A DNA stretch of 64,000 nt from Capsaspora owczarzaki ATCC 30864. Taxonomy: Eukaryota; Opisthokonta; Filasterea. The position numbers and the translations under genes were made by a program. The stretch covers positions 1,713,181 through 1,777,180 of the forward strand of contig NW_011887292.1 in assembly GCF_000151315.2 (NCBI RefSeq). Reading direction: 5' to 3'. The notes under the pieces are model-generated. The model worked only from the letters and a program-made list of their open reading frames with translations, did no database searches and had not been told where the DNA came from. How positions within the stretch are numbered: the first letter of the stretch is position 1; the number at the start of each line of letters is the position of its first letter. This document shows, one piece after another, positions 54,858 to 64,000 of the stretch.

Positions 54858-57800
54858 ATGAGGCGAGCCACGCGGTCACCCGTTTGGTGGCTGTTGAGCC
54901 TGCTGGTCGTCGCCCGGGTCTCCTCTGGGCAAGAGCAAGCCGCATGCACTTTCTGCACGTGCGTCGGATCGCCCGTTATCGAGGTCAAAAATTGCAACGA
55001 CGCACTCATCACCATTCCCTCCAATATTCCGACCACGGTGAAAAACATGTAATTTTTTGTTAACAAAAGAAAAAGAAAGCATCGAAACGTTGTTGAGTTG
55101 ATTGCAGCTCAACTCGATCATCCTGGTGGACAGGTGGATTGATAACACGTTCATTCGGTTTATTCGACCCGCTGCATTCCGTGATCTTTCTTCGCTGACT
55201 GTGCTGTAAGCCTGAGATTTGATCTGGCATGTTTTATGGAAAGGCAACTGACTTGCACTGGTTTGAACGCTTTTTGTTTTTATGTGTTTTTGTCAACCTA
55301 AAAAGCGGCTTGTATGGGAACCAAATTTCGGTCATCCCTGCCAATGCTTTCTCCGGTCTTGTGAGTTTGAAAGTTTTGTAAGTGATCGTTGCCCACGGGT
55401 TGCCTCCTTGCCAAGGTTTGGAGCGATCGCTGCTCATTCTGTCGCCCGCTTTGCAGGGACTTGCGCGAAAATGGCATTTCCGACCTGTCCGCGAGAGCGT
55501 TTACAGGCCTTTCAGCGCTGACATTACTGTACGATCATTGCGCGTGTTGATGATGTTTTGATGATGAGACCTGCATCAATGAGAGCAGCTCACTTTGCTC
55601 AATGTGATTCAGCCAATTGTCTTGGACCGGTCTCACAACGGTTCCGCGCGGAATGTTGGCTGGCCTTACTTCTCTGCAACGTTTGTACGCTAGCCGTGTC
55701 TTTGATGAATCAACATTTCGCGAAGGGGGACAATCCTAACTCTCGCGTCTTGACAACAGGGAATTGCAGAACAACTTGCTTTCTACCTTGCCTCCTGGGT
55801 TGTTCCAGAATCTGTCTGCACTTACACAAGTGGATTTGTCAGGGAACTCGTTTGGCGCGGTTGCCCCTCCCAGCACGTACCGAGTCTTAACCAGCTTGAA
55901 TAGTAAGGCATGCATGGCGTTGCCGTGTTTCGACCTGTTTGTCAAATGTTAACTGTTTGTCACAATTTTTGCCTCTTAGAGTGTAGCACGAGGTGTGACA
56001 CTTGCTACGGAGCGGGCCCAGATGCATGCTGCGCCACGTACTGCCTCTCATGCAACTCGACCAATTGCACATCGTGCTATGTTGGTTCTGTCATGGTGGA
56101 CGGTGTTTGTGGCCCGCCGGCACCTCTTCAGATCATTGCTGCCAGCTTCCCCGCCACAGCTTTGGAAGGCAACGAAATTCAAGGAGTTATTACCCTCCAC
56201 AATTATGGGAATACCTCGTTGGACAACGTTAAGTTGGGAATGTACCCCGGGTACGGTCTGCAGCTGGACCTGTATGATCAGCAACAAAAGCCTGTGCCCT
56301 ATCTGCTGCAAGCTGAAGTTCAACAGGCGATAACTAGACTTGCATCGGAGACATCGCTTGACGGGTATATCGACGATATCGGACAAGTTTCCCTTGCTGC
56401 AGGTCAAACTCTGGCATTCCCTGTCAAGTTCGTTTTTCAAGGTCCCGCGTTTCCCCTTCTCTTTTTCTCTCGTTACGACGCTTGGTCTCTGCTCGTCCAA
56501 GATACCAGCAACTCTGTCGGTGTGATTTGGCGGATGGAACGTGAGTGAAAGGCTTTTTGTTTTTTTTGGTTGTTCGTTTGTTGTTGTTGCTGGTCGTTTC
56601 TTGCCGAGTTCGAATTGCTGACGCGTTTCCTTTACGTTTCTCTTTGCAACGCTATTCTTGTTGGCCAATCAGCGCAAGAAACCAACATTGCCGTTTCTCC
56701 AATCGCCAATGATGCTGAGCTTGTTTTGTGGCTGCACACTGGCGATCAACGAGATGCCTGAACTCATGCTTCGGCGGCCGCTNNNNNNNNNNNNNNNNNN
56801 NNNNNNNNNNNNNNNNNNNNNNNNNNNNNNNNNNNNNNNNNNNNNNNNNNNNNNNNNNNNNNNNNNNNNNNNNNNNNNNNNNNNNNNNNNNNNNNNNNNN
56901 NNNNNNNNNNNNNNNNNNNNNNNNNNNNNNNNNNNNNNNNNNNNNNNNNNNNNNNNNNNNNNNNNNNNNNNNNNNNNNNNNNNNNNNNNNNNNNNNNNNN
57001 NNNNNNNNNNNNNNNNNNNNNNNNNNNNNNNNNNNNNNNNNNNNNNNNNNNNNNNNNNNNNNNNNNNNNNNNNNNNNNNNNNNNNNNNNNNNNNNNNNNN
57101 NNNNNNNNNNNNNNNNNNNNNNNNNNNNNNNNNNNNNNNNNNNNNNNNNNNNNNNNNNNNNNNNNNNNNNNNNNNNNNNNNNNNNNNNNNNNNNNNNNNN
57201 NNNNNNNNNNNNNNNNNNNNNNNNNNNNNNNNNNNNNNNNNNNNNNNNNNNNNNNNNNNNNNNNNNNNNNNNNNNNNNNNNNNNNNNNNNNNNNNNNNNN
57301 NNNNNNNNNNNNNNNNNNNNNNNNNNNNNNNNNNNNNNNNNNNNNNNNNNNNNNNNNNNNCCGAACGTGACGGCGATGGACATTGCGCTGCTCCGCAAGG
57401 ATGCCGACTTTTACTCGGTGCACTACATGGCGCTTGCTTTCAAGATGCCGAATGATGGCCTGTCTGAGCTGCCCTTCTCCATGACTGCCGGCAACCAGTA
57501 CTACATTGAAGCGATTTTGTACTATCATGGCTTGCCCAGCGGCCTCACCCGTCCCGCTGTCACGTTGGAAGTGTTTTCGACAATCTATGATCCAAAGCTC
57601 ACACCCGAGGTTGGAAACGCTCCCATGGTGTTCTACCATCCAGAGCGTGCACGCATTGCTTTGGGTTGCTGGGCTGCTGCTGAACCCGAGTATGCAACTC
57701 TGGCCTCGGCCCACCAACAGCTTGAATTGGAGGCTTTTGCAGTAACTCGCGAGCCGAAAGAGGATTTTTACGCCGCGCGCTTCGAGTCGAATAGCCCGAT

Positions 57801-60471
57801 CGAGATCTTTGAGACCTACTTTGTGACCTTGCGTCTCATTGGCCTTGGTGGTGATGGTGTGACGCGACACAACTTGACGGTTATGACTGACATTGGGTCT
57901 TGGCGGTGCTATCCGCGCTCAGAGACTATATTATGCGGCTTTTTTACCACCACATTCATTCCCGACTTGGACTCGCTTGAATTGCTTGAATTGGTCGACT
58001 CCCCATTCCAGATTTTGGCTGTGACTATCAATTCCGTACGCAACGCAAAGGTGCCAACAGTCACGTTTACCTTCCCCTCAGCGGCAACCAATGGGCAGTC
58101 GCAGTCGTTTATTTCAGGATATCACGCGTCATCCTCCAAGACAACGAGCATCTGCGTTAACAGTCCATTCCACTTCATCGACGCGGCGGCCGATTTGGCG
58201 GCGGGTCGTTTCCGTGCTGCCAGCCTCATCACATACGGTTTTGATCTTGCGACTCCTCGCGCTTCAGACCCGCTTGCTCTCTATCCTTTGTCCAGTGCGG
58301 ATGATGAGCGTCGCAGCCGCCGTAGCCGTCGTGAGGTTAATTCACCCGAGTCGCAGTACCTCGTCGACCTGTCAATTGCCGAGGACCAGCTGGAGTTTCT
58401 GGCAGTCGGCCGCGAGGCCATCTGGCGCACAACTCCTTCGACCTCGCAGGTTGGCAATGACACGCACAATGAGCTCTATACGGTTCCGGCTACGGATGCA
58501 CAGTATGCCACAAGCAACATTGGCATGCCTGCCATCAGTGCTTCTGGGTTGAAGCCCGTCTGGCGTGTTACCTTTGATGCACCGGCTGTCGTACATCGAG
58601 TCGAGCTCTCCATTCCGACTGTGTACATGGATGAGCATCCAGCGCACTACGCTGAGGTGTTTGATATTGTCCTGTACAATTCTGCCGACCTGCCGCTTCG
58701 TTCGACTCGCGTCTTTGGCCAACGCACACACATCTGGGCGAATGTGGATGCCACCCAGGCCGCTTACCTGGAGATTCAGGGCGTCTCTGATCGTGCTGTG
58801 CAGCTCGCACTTGATCGCGTCCGTGTCATTGGCGGCTTTGAGCGCGATTGTCTCCCTCTTGTGTCGTTTGATCTGGCATATCTTGCCAACGACATTCGCT
58901 TGGCTGGCGAGGTGGTCCACGTCTCGAATGCATCACTGGGCGCTTCCGTTTTGGCCTCCAGTCCACAGAATTACCTGGTGTACTCGGTGCTTTCTGACTG
59001 GCACCCAGCTAGTACGAGCTCACTGCCGCAGCTCAATTCAGCCGCCATCGCACAGCTCTACATCACCAACAGCGACAACCAGCAGCAGGTTGTCACGGAT
59101 GCATCCTTTGAGTCCGCACTCGATGATTTGGTGGCTTCGTGGCTGAATGGTGATCTTGCCAACAACGGACTCGCTCTCCGCCTCGACCTGGACCAAGTCG
59201 GTAAAGCGAGTTTCGACCGTGACGAGTTTACTCTGTCGTTCAACCTGCGACGCTTCCTTTGGCGTAACACTTCGTTGAGCGACTGTTCTGCGCGATGCGG
59301 CGCAGGTGTTCAACATGCAATTATTCAATGCTATGAGCGCACCCACAGCGACAACGGACAGCCTCAATACATTGTCGTGGACGATTCGTTCTGTCGGTCC
59401 AGCATTCGCCCGCCCGCAACAGTTGCATGCGATGCTTTCGATTGTGACTACGAGTATCGACAGCTCTGTGGCGATTGTCTTTGCACTGAAACCTCGTGCC
59501 AGTTTTCCGAGGCGCGGCAATCGACGCTTCAATGCTTGCACAACGCTGGCAGTGGCGGCTCGGAAGTTCCAGTTTCGGCGTCTCTCTGTGAGATGCACGG
59601 TCTCCAGAAGCCAAACTCCACAACCTGCCCGAGCTGCAACTGCACTTCTGGATGTGAGCTCAAGTGGGAAGTGTCGACGTGGTCATCCTGTGAACCTGCG
59701 TGCGGCGCTGGCACTCGCACTCGTAATATCACCTGTACTCGCCGCGATCCATCCCATCCGCTGCATTTCTGGCCCACTGCAACTCCATCCGAATGTGCAC
59801 GTCTTTCTGATCCTCCGAGTGCCCTCGAGTCGTGCTACTCGCGTGATGGCTGCTCGAACGGCGATGTCAACACAGGCCTCGATCCATCTGCTGCCGTTTG
59901 GCCAATTCTCGCCGAGACCCGCATCCTCGAACTCAACAGCACAATCTCGCGTGTTGAATCCTTGATCCAACTAGGCGAGCCGCACCTCTCCGCCGAGTTG
60001 CTTGTTGCGCAGATTGCTCGCGACACGCTGTCAGCGCGTTTCGAGAGCCAAGTTGTCGACTCACGCACAAGCATGGACTTGGCCAAGCTGTCCGTCGAAC
60101 TCGAGGTGGTCGATCTGCAAAACGAGCTGTCTGCGTCCCACACTCGCCAAGAGTCCGATCTGCCGACCAAAACGGTTGCTCTCGAGCAGCTGGAGCTGGA
60201 CGCTCGTATGGCATCTGCACGAGCGACAATCAACATGCCTGGGAGTGGCGTGACGTCGTACAAGAACATTGGCATGCTCGGATTCGGATACCACATCTTC
60301 AAGGGCAACCCTCTTCCGTCGTCCGGTGTCGATCCCGGGTTCACCTTGCCTGTCCTCAAGGTGGATTACTCGATGCGTCGCATGACCGCTGATGGCAGCA
60401 CGATGCTTCCTGACCGCGTCGCCGTCATTCCGTACGCTCCGCGCAGTTTGACAGTCGTTCCCACCTCGTAA
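54858..60471 (+). CDS. secreted LRR and TSP1 protein, amino-terminal part of a perforin-like locus
   Basis: Starts with a signal peptide (MRRATRSPVWWLLSLLVVA) and a Cys-rich cap, then leucine-rich repeats. Exons: 54858-55037, 55108-55205, 55306-55377, 55457-55528, 55760-55902, 55980-56540, then from 56673 into a gap. Repeats show L-x-L-x-x-N-x-I patterns (LYGNQISVIPANAFSGL, LRENGISDLSARAFTGL, LQNNLLSTLPPGLFQNL). A Cys-rich knot (CDTCYGAGPDACC...CNSTNCTSC) and beta-rich extracellular domains follow. Beyond the gap come more beta-rich sequence, a furin-like basic site (RRSRRSRREV), and two thrombospondin type 1 repeats (SDCSARCGAGVQ and STWSSCEPACGAGTR). The last ~75 residues have a MACPF-start look (MLGFGYHIFKGNP). 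Likely a large secreted or cell-surface protein. The reading across the whole locus is not continuous; about one break besides the gap. Confidence 0.75.
56783..57360. other. assembly gap (578 N)
   Basis: A run of 578 undetermined bases inside the LRR/TSP1 gene. The sequence just before it (CTTCGGCGGCCGCT) may be low quality. The true length is unknown. Confidence 1.
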
Positions 60472-60503
60472 CGACCTCGTCGGAGTACGCAGAAAGCTGG
60501 GAA

Positions 60504-63407
60504 GTGGACGTGTCCATCGAAACCTCCTTCTCGTTCAGTGCTCTCGTTGAAGGTGGAGGTGCCAAGTTTTCGGCGTCGAACGACTACAAGCAGGCCTCAG
60601 AGATGCATCAGTCGTCCGAATCTGTTTCAATCACCACCATTGGCACCGTCTTGACATATGTGGCAGAGTTCCTGGATGACACGCCTCCGCTCGCCGACCA
60701 TGTCATTGAGATGTTCAACGCGCTCCCGCCGCCCGCGTGCTGTGATGGTCTTGTGCTTCCCTCGCACGCTGGAGTGAGCAAGGATCGTTCGGCGTGCACC
60801 GCAATCCATGCAAACTGTGGCGACCTTTACCTTCGGTTTTTGGACAAGGTGGGGACCCACACCCTCATCGGCGTCCACATGGGCGGGAAGTCCATTCGAG
60901 TGTACACCATGGCACAAACCGAGTTTGAGTCGAGCGTGGAACAGTCGGATGCCTTCAAGTCATCACTGTCGCTTTCGTCTTCTGGAATCGAGTCGAGCTC
61001 CATCGACACGTCCTTGAGCATCAACAAGCAAAGCTCCCTTAAGCAAGCCGTCAAGGATCGCACCGAGTCCCGCCGCGAGACGTTCATGGGTGGTGACGCA
61101 ACCGCAGGCACAAGTGATCCAGAAGACCCCACAAACATGGACGGTGACAAAGAGTGGAGCACGACAGTGTCGAAGAATCCAGTTCCGATCAAGTACAAGT
61201 TGGTGCCCGTGCTGCAGGTGCTGGCTGTCGCGCGTTTGTCCAATGGCACCAACCAGGAGCTTGTCGGCTTGAAGCTCGACCTTTTAACCCGTTTCTACCT
61301 GCAAGTGTGCGCAAGCACACCTGGTGCTGACTGCGAAGTCCCGGCCAAGGCAGACGAGGTGGGAGTGCACTTTGGCGACTATGTCACCCTCTCTCAAGTC
61401 ATCTCGGCAAGCAATCACATGGTCATGGCAGAAGACCCCAAGCAAGGCAGGCTGATTGCTCGTCAGGTGCCAGCGTCGAACGAGGACGTGGCAGACACGC
61501 ACATGGACATTGTCAACCTTCCTGATGGCGTTGTCTGCTCGTCGTGTGGTGATTCAAGCCGCTACTTTAATGGAGAAGCTTGTACAATGTGCAAGAATCC
61601 ACACACGACTTGTGCACCAGTCCAGCACGAGTCGTGGTCCGAGGTCATCCGATCTGCAAACCGTGAGAGCGACAAGGGACCGGCTGGCATCTATCAGGTC
61701 AAGGGCGTCTCTTTCGACCAGTGTAAGCAAGCGTGCATGGAGCGTCCCTCATGCAAGGCCGGCGTCTACTTGACCAATGCAGCCCATGTGGACCAAGTGG
61801 TCGAATGTAACCTGTTCGGCGATCACCCTGAGAACGCGTTTGTTCGGCGCGGTGGTGAGCATGACGACAACTGGTACATCTTCCAGCGCTGGGGTTGCTT
61901 CAGCGCACAGCATCCAGACTTTTTCACTGGCTGGAGGGCCTACGGCGCCAGCTCCTTCCGAAAGCAGCCGGTCGTCGACGTGGGCCTCGAGCGATTGCGC
62001 ATCATTTCTCCGTCGAGCGTTACGACAGGCATCTCTTCGCCAGTTACGTATGGCCGTCTCTTCATGCTCGCCACGTCGTCGGGACTGGTGGTGCGGTCGT
62101 TGCAGCGCGACTGGTTTGACATTAAAGCAACGAACGAGCAGTTGAGCACACTGCCGCTTCGTTTCCGCTTTGTCAGTCGCACTGCGGCAACTGGCACTGT
62201 TGTCCACTATGGAGACAATGTTGCAATTGAAGAGGTCATTGTCACTGGCCAACTGAGTCCGTCCGACCAAGCAGCCTTGCTGCAACGAACGCGTTTCCAG
62301 CGGATGGAGCCGCACTATCTCACCATCAACAGCGGCAATGGGTTGGTTCCCATCAGCCAGAATATGACTGTGCGCTCTCGTATGCTGACAGAGATTGGCG
62401 ATCTGGAATGGACTGTTCACCTGTCTCGCAATCCGACCAGCACGAGCCTCTCGTCCGTCACTCCGCTGTTGTCGTACAGCCGGCAAGGAGACGATGTGCT
62501 GAGCCGCACGTTGCTGTTTTCTGCGACAGTTGACCTGCTCGAGAGTGCCGGCGTTGACGACTTGAACACGTTGCAAGCTCGCTTGACGTTTAACGATCCC
62601 GTCACTCGCGACTCGCCAATCGCCCAGTACCCAGGCCGCGACCGCCTCTCCACGATCACCGATGACGCCTTCCTGACCCGGCTCGATTTTGTCGTGCAGC
62701 TGCTGCGTCCGACCACTGCCGGGCTTGCCTTACATCTGGCTTCCAGCTCGGACGCAATCCTGACGTCCGGAAATGCAGGCATTGCGCGAGAGGTGAAGAT
62801 TTCCTCGGTGCGTATTTCAACCCGCGGTCGTTCCAGTACTGCCTACCAGTTTGTTATCAAGCTCGCCGAGCCAGCCCATGATGGCGACGTGCTGAGCGTT
62901 TCTCTCAGTTCTCCAGAGCTGGTCAAGTCCACCAGCCAGGGTGTGTCTGTGGCTCCCGCTGACAACCAAGCCCTGTCCGAGCTTGTGCTTCCAGTTCGCT
63001 TCCAGCTGAGCAACAACTCGAGCATTGTGTTCCATTCCACTTCAAGCAACGGTGCCGAGACGACCGTGCCACTGACGTTTTCGACGGGTGTTGTGAATGC
63101 CGAGCGTGACTTCCCCTCGGTCTCTGACTTTGTCGTGACGGACAGTTCTTCGCCGGCGCGTCTTTTGACGATTGTTTCGGCGCAGTGCCAGGTTATGAAT
63201 GGGACTGGAAACGCGCTGGTGTTGGACTCTGTTCGGCACGAGGCAGACGTTCAATCGGGATGCGTGCATGTCCTTGTCGGAGTTGCGACCAGCGATCGCA
63301 TGCACCTCACCTTGCCCTTGTACATTGACGTCGTTCAGGCGCGTATCCGTGCGGCCCAACGTGTCGAATATGCCGAGCGGCGCCGTGTGGCGTTTTATGA
63401 TGAATGA
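60504..63407 (+). CDS. MACPF (perforin-like) and PAN-like domain protein part
   Basis: About 967 residues in one open frame. The first ~250 residues carry the MACPF pore-forming fold signature: YLRFLDKVGTHTLIGVHMGGK (consensus GTH...GG) and the end motif NPVPIKYKLVPVLQVL. A PAN/apple-like Cys-rich module follows (FDQCKQACMERPSCKAGVYL...CNLFGD), then repeated beta-sandwich-like extracellular segments to the stop. MACPF proteins act in membrane attack, egress or adhesion; with LRR and TSP1 modules upstream at the same locus, adhesion or prey/host contact is as likely as lysis. The start given is a frame boundary, not a claimed initiation codon; the piece belongs to the same locus as the preceding entry. 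Confidence 0.75.
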   Translation: MDVSIETSFSFSALVEGGGAKFSASNDYKQASEMHQSSESVSITTIGTVLTYVAEFLDDTPPLADHVIEMFNALPPPACCDGLVLPSHAGVSKDRSACTAIHANCGDLYLRFLDKVGTHTLIGVHMGGKSIRVYTMAQTEFESSVEQSDAFKSSLSLSSSGIESSSIDTSLSINKQSSLKQAVKDRTESRRETFMGGDATAGTSDPEDPTNMDGDKEWSTTVSKNPVPIKYKLVPVLQVLAVARLSNGTNQELVGLKLDLLTRFYLQVCASTPGADCEVPAKADEVGVHFGDYVTLSQVISASNHMVMAEDPKQGRLIARQVPASNEDVADTHMDIVNLPDGVVCSSCGDSSRYFNGEACTMCKNPHTTCAPVQHESWSEVIRSANRESDKGPAGIYQVKGVSFDQCKQACMERPSCKAGVYLTNAAHVDQVVECNLFGDHPENAFVRRGGEHDDNWYIFQRWGCFSAQHPDFFTGWRAYGASSFRKQPVVDVGLERLRIISPSSVTTGISSPVTYGRLFMLATSSGLVVRSLQRDWFDIKATNEQLSTLPLRFRFVSRTAATGTVVHYGDNVAIEEVIVTGQLSPSDQAALLQRTRFQRMEPHYLTINSGNGLVPISQNMTVRSRMLTEIGDLEWTVHLSRNPTSTSLSSVTPLLSYSRQGDDVLSRTLLFSATVDLLESAGVDDLNTLQARLTFNDPVTRDSPIAQYPGRDRLSTITDDAFLTRLDFVVQLLRPTTAGLALHLASSSDAILTSGNAGIAREVKISSVRISTRGRSSTAYQFVIKLAEPAHDGDVLSVSLSSPELVKSTSQGVSVAPADNQALSELVLPVRFQLSNNSSIVFHSTSSNGAETTVPLTFSTGVVNAERDFPSVSDFVVTDSSSPARLLTIVSAQCQVMNGTGNALVLDSVRHEADVQSGCVHVLVGVATSDRMHLTLPLYIDVVQARIRAAQRVEYAERRRVAFYDE

Positions 63408-64000
63408 TGCTGGCGAGTGGTTTCTTCCATTGCTGTTTGCCGGATGATTGTTTCGAATAGGAGGTCATGGTCGAGCTAGCTCTAGTGTGCTTGACCCTGC
63501 TTTCTTTCTGGTGTCTTTGTTGGCTTTTTGTTTGTTTGTTTTTGTGCTTGACCCTTGCTTTCTTTGTTGTTGGTTGCGATTTTCTTTTGTTTGTTTGTTT
63601 GTTTGTTGGTTTGTCGTTCTGTGTTGCTGTCCTCCTGACTGTCAAGCACCTGACTCTATAAAATTTCTTGCGCGAGACTTGAGCCTTTTCAAAGGAATTT
63701 CACTCTGCATCATAATTCATCTCGAGCTTTCTGAACGCACTGCAAATGCTCGAACAAATGCCATGAAAATGGCGTTCGCCAGCTGAGGCGTGAGAATCCC
63801 ATCAGCAACGAGCCAGCACCTGTACTATCTACTGTAGTACGTTGGCCCAATGCTGGATGCGACCGACAGTTGCTTGCCCTGAGTCAGGTACACTCCTTCT
63901 GAAACAAAGAGTTGAGCTTGCCAGTGAGAAGTCAAGCAATCATGAGCAACAGATTCCTGTGAATCTACAAGCAAGATCAGATCGAAAACAGATGAACGCA
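63408..64000. other. downstream region of the perforin-like gene, no gene seen
   Basis: GTTT-rich pyrimidine stretch (63520-63620), a TATA-like CTATAAAATT at 63655-63664 that could belong to a gene beyond the window, and no open frame with protein character. Confidence 0.45.

Noticed and set aside
63500-63620. GTTT-rich region as a possible regulatory or telomere-like repeat
   Set aside because: Only a few GTTT units in a pyrimidine-rich stretch; no regular telomeric unit and it lies inside a chromosome region with genes on one side only by window choice.

Overview
The window is 64 kb of nuclear DNA from a eukaryote. Genes carry short GT-AG introns, many with poly-T or poly-A tracts, use the standard genetic code, and are packed a few hundred bases apart. 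The gene set mixes animal-like families (SLC25A16 carrier, NUP188, SERBP1/HABP4, PBLD, cathepsin-like aspartic protease) with families best known from fungi and other protists (SPT23/MGA2-type membrane transcription factor, PHO80-type cyclin, type II NADH dehydrogenase, phytochrome). Many proteins carry runs of Gln, Ala, Thr or Asn. I infer a unicellular opisthokont, probably a holozoan such as a filasterean like Capsaspora; the species is a guess, not shown by the sequence.

Layout. 1-15 kb: start of a possible leftward gene, a mitochondrial CoA-transferase, a 1550-residue SPT23/MGA2-like factor, NAC-beta (BTF3), DNA polymerase epsilon subunit 2 (leftward), SERBP1/HABP4. 15-27 kb: a PHO80-type cyclin broken by an assembly gap, an SLC25A16 carrier divergent from a PhzF/PBLD enzyme, a small SET protein, a gene-poor 1.6 kb stretch, and an alternative NADH dehydrogenase. 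27-43 kb: a three-exon phytochrome converging on a very large NUP188, then a secreted GH5 endoglycoceramidase-like enzyme. 43-49 kb: a recent Ty3/gypsy chromovirus with both coding regions open, in the upstream region between the leftward GH5 gene and a rightward secreted aspartic protease. 52-63 kb: an unrecognised ankyrin-like protein and a large secreted LRR, TSP1, MACPF and PAN-like protein with a second assembly gap.

There are no operons; neighbours are mostly functionally unrelated housekeeping genes. Pairs that may share upstream DNA are POLE2/SERBP1, SLC25A16/PBLD and, before the retroelement arrived, GH5/aspartic protease.

The most interesting object is the phytochrome at 27319-31704. 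Its sensory half keeps every diagnostic bilin-pocket residue I could place, while its kinase half and receiver have lost the residues needed for phosphotransfer. Other points worth a second look are the mosaic LTRs of the chromovirus, two microexons, the LRR-MACPF architecture, and several single-base frame changes in otherwise well conserved host genes that may be assembly errors. Exon boundaries were placed by hand from homology and splice sites, not from transcript data.
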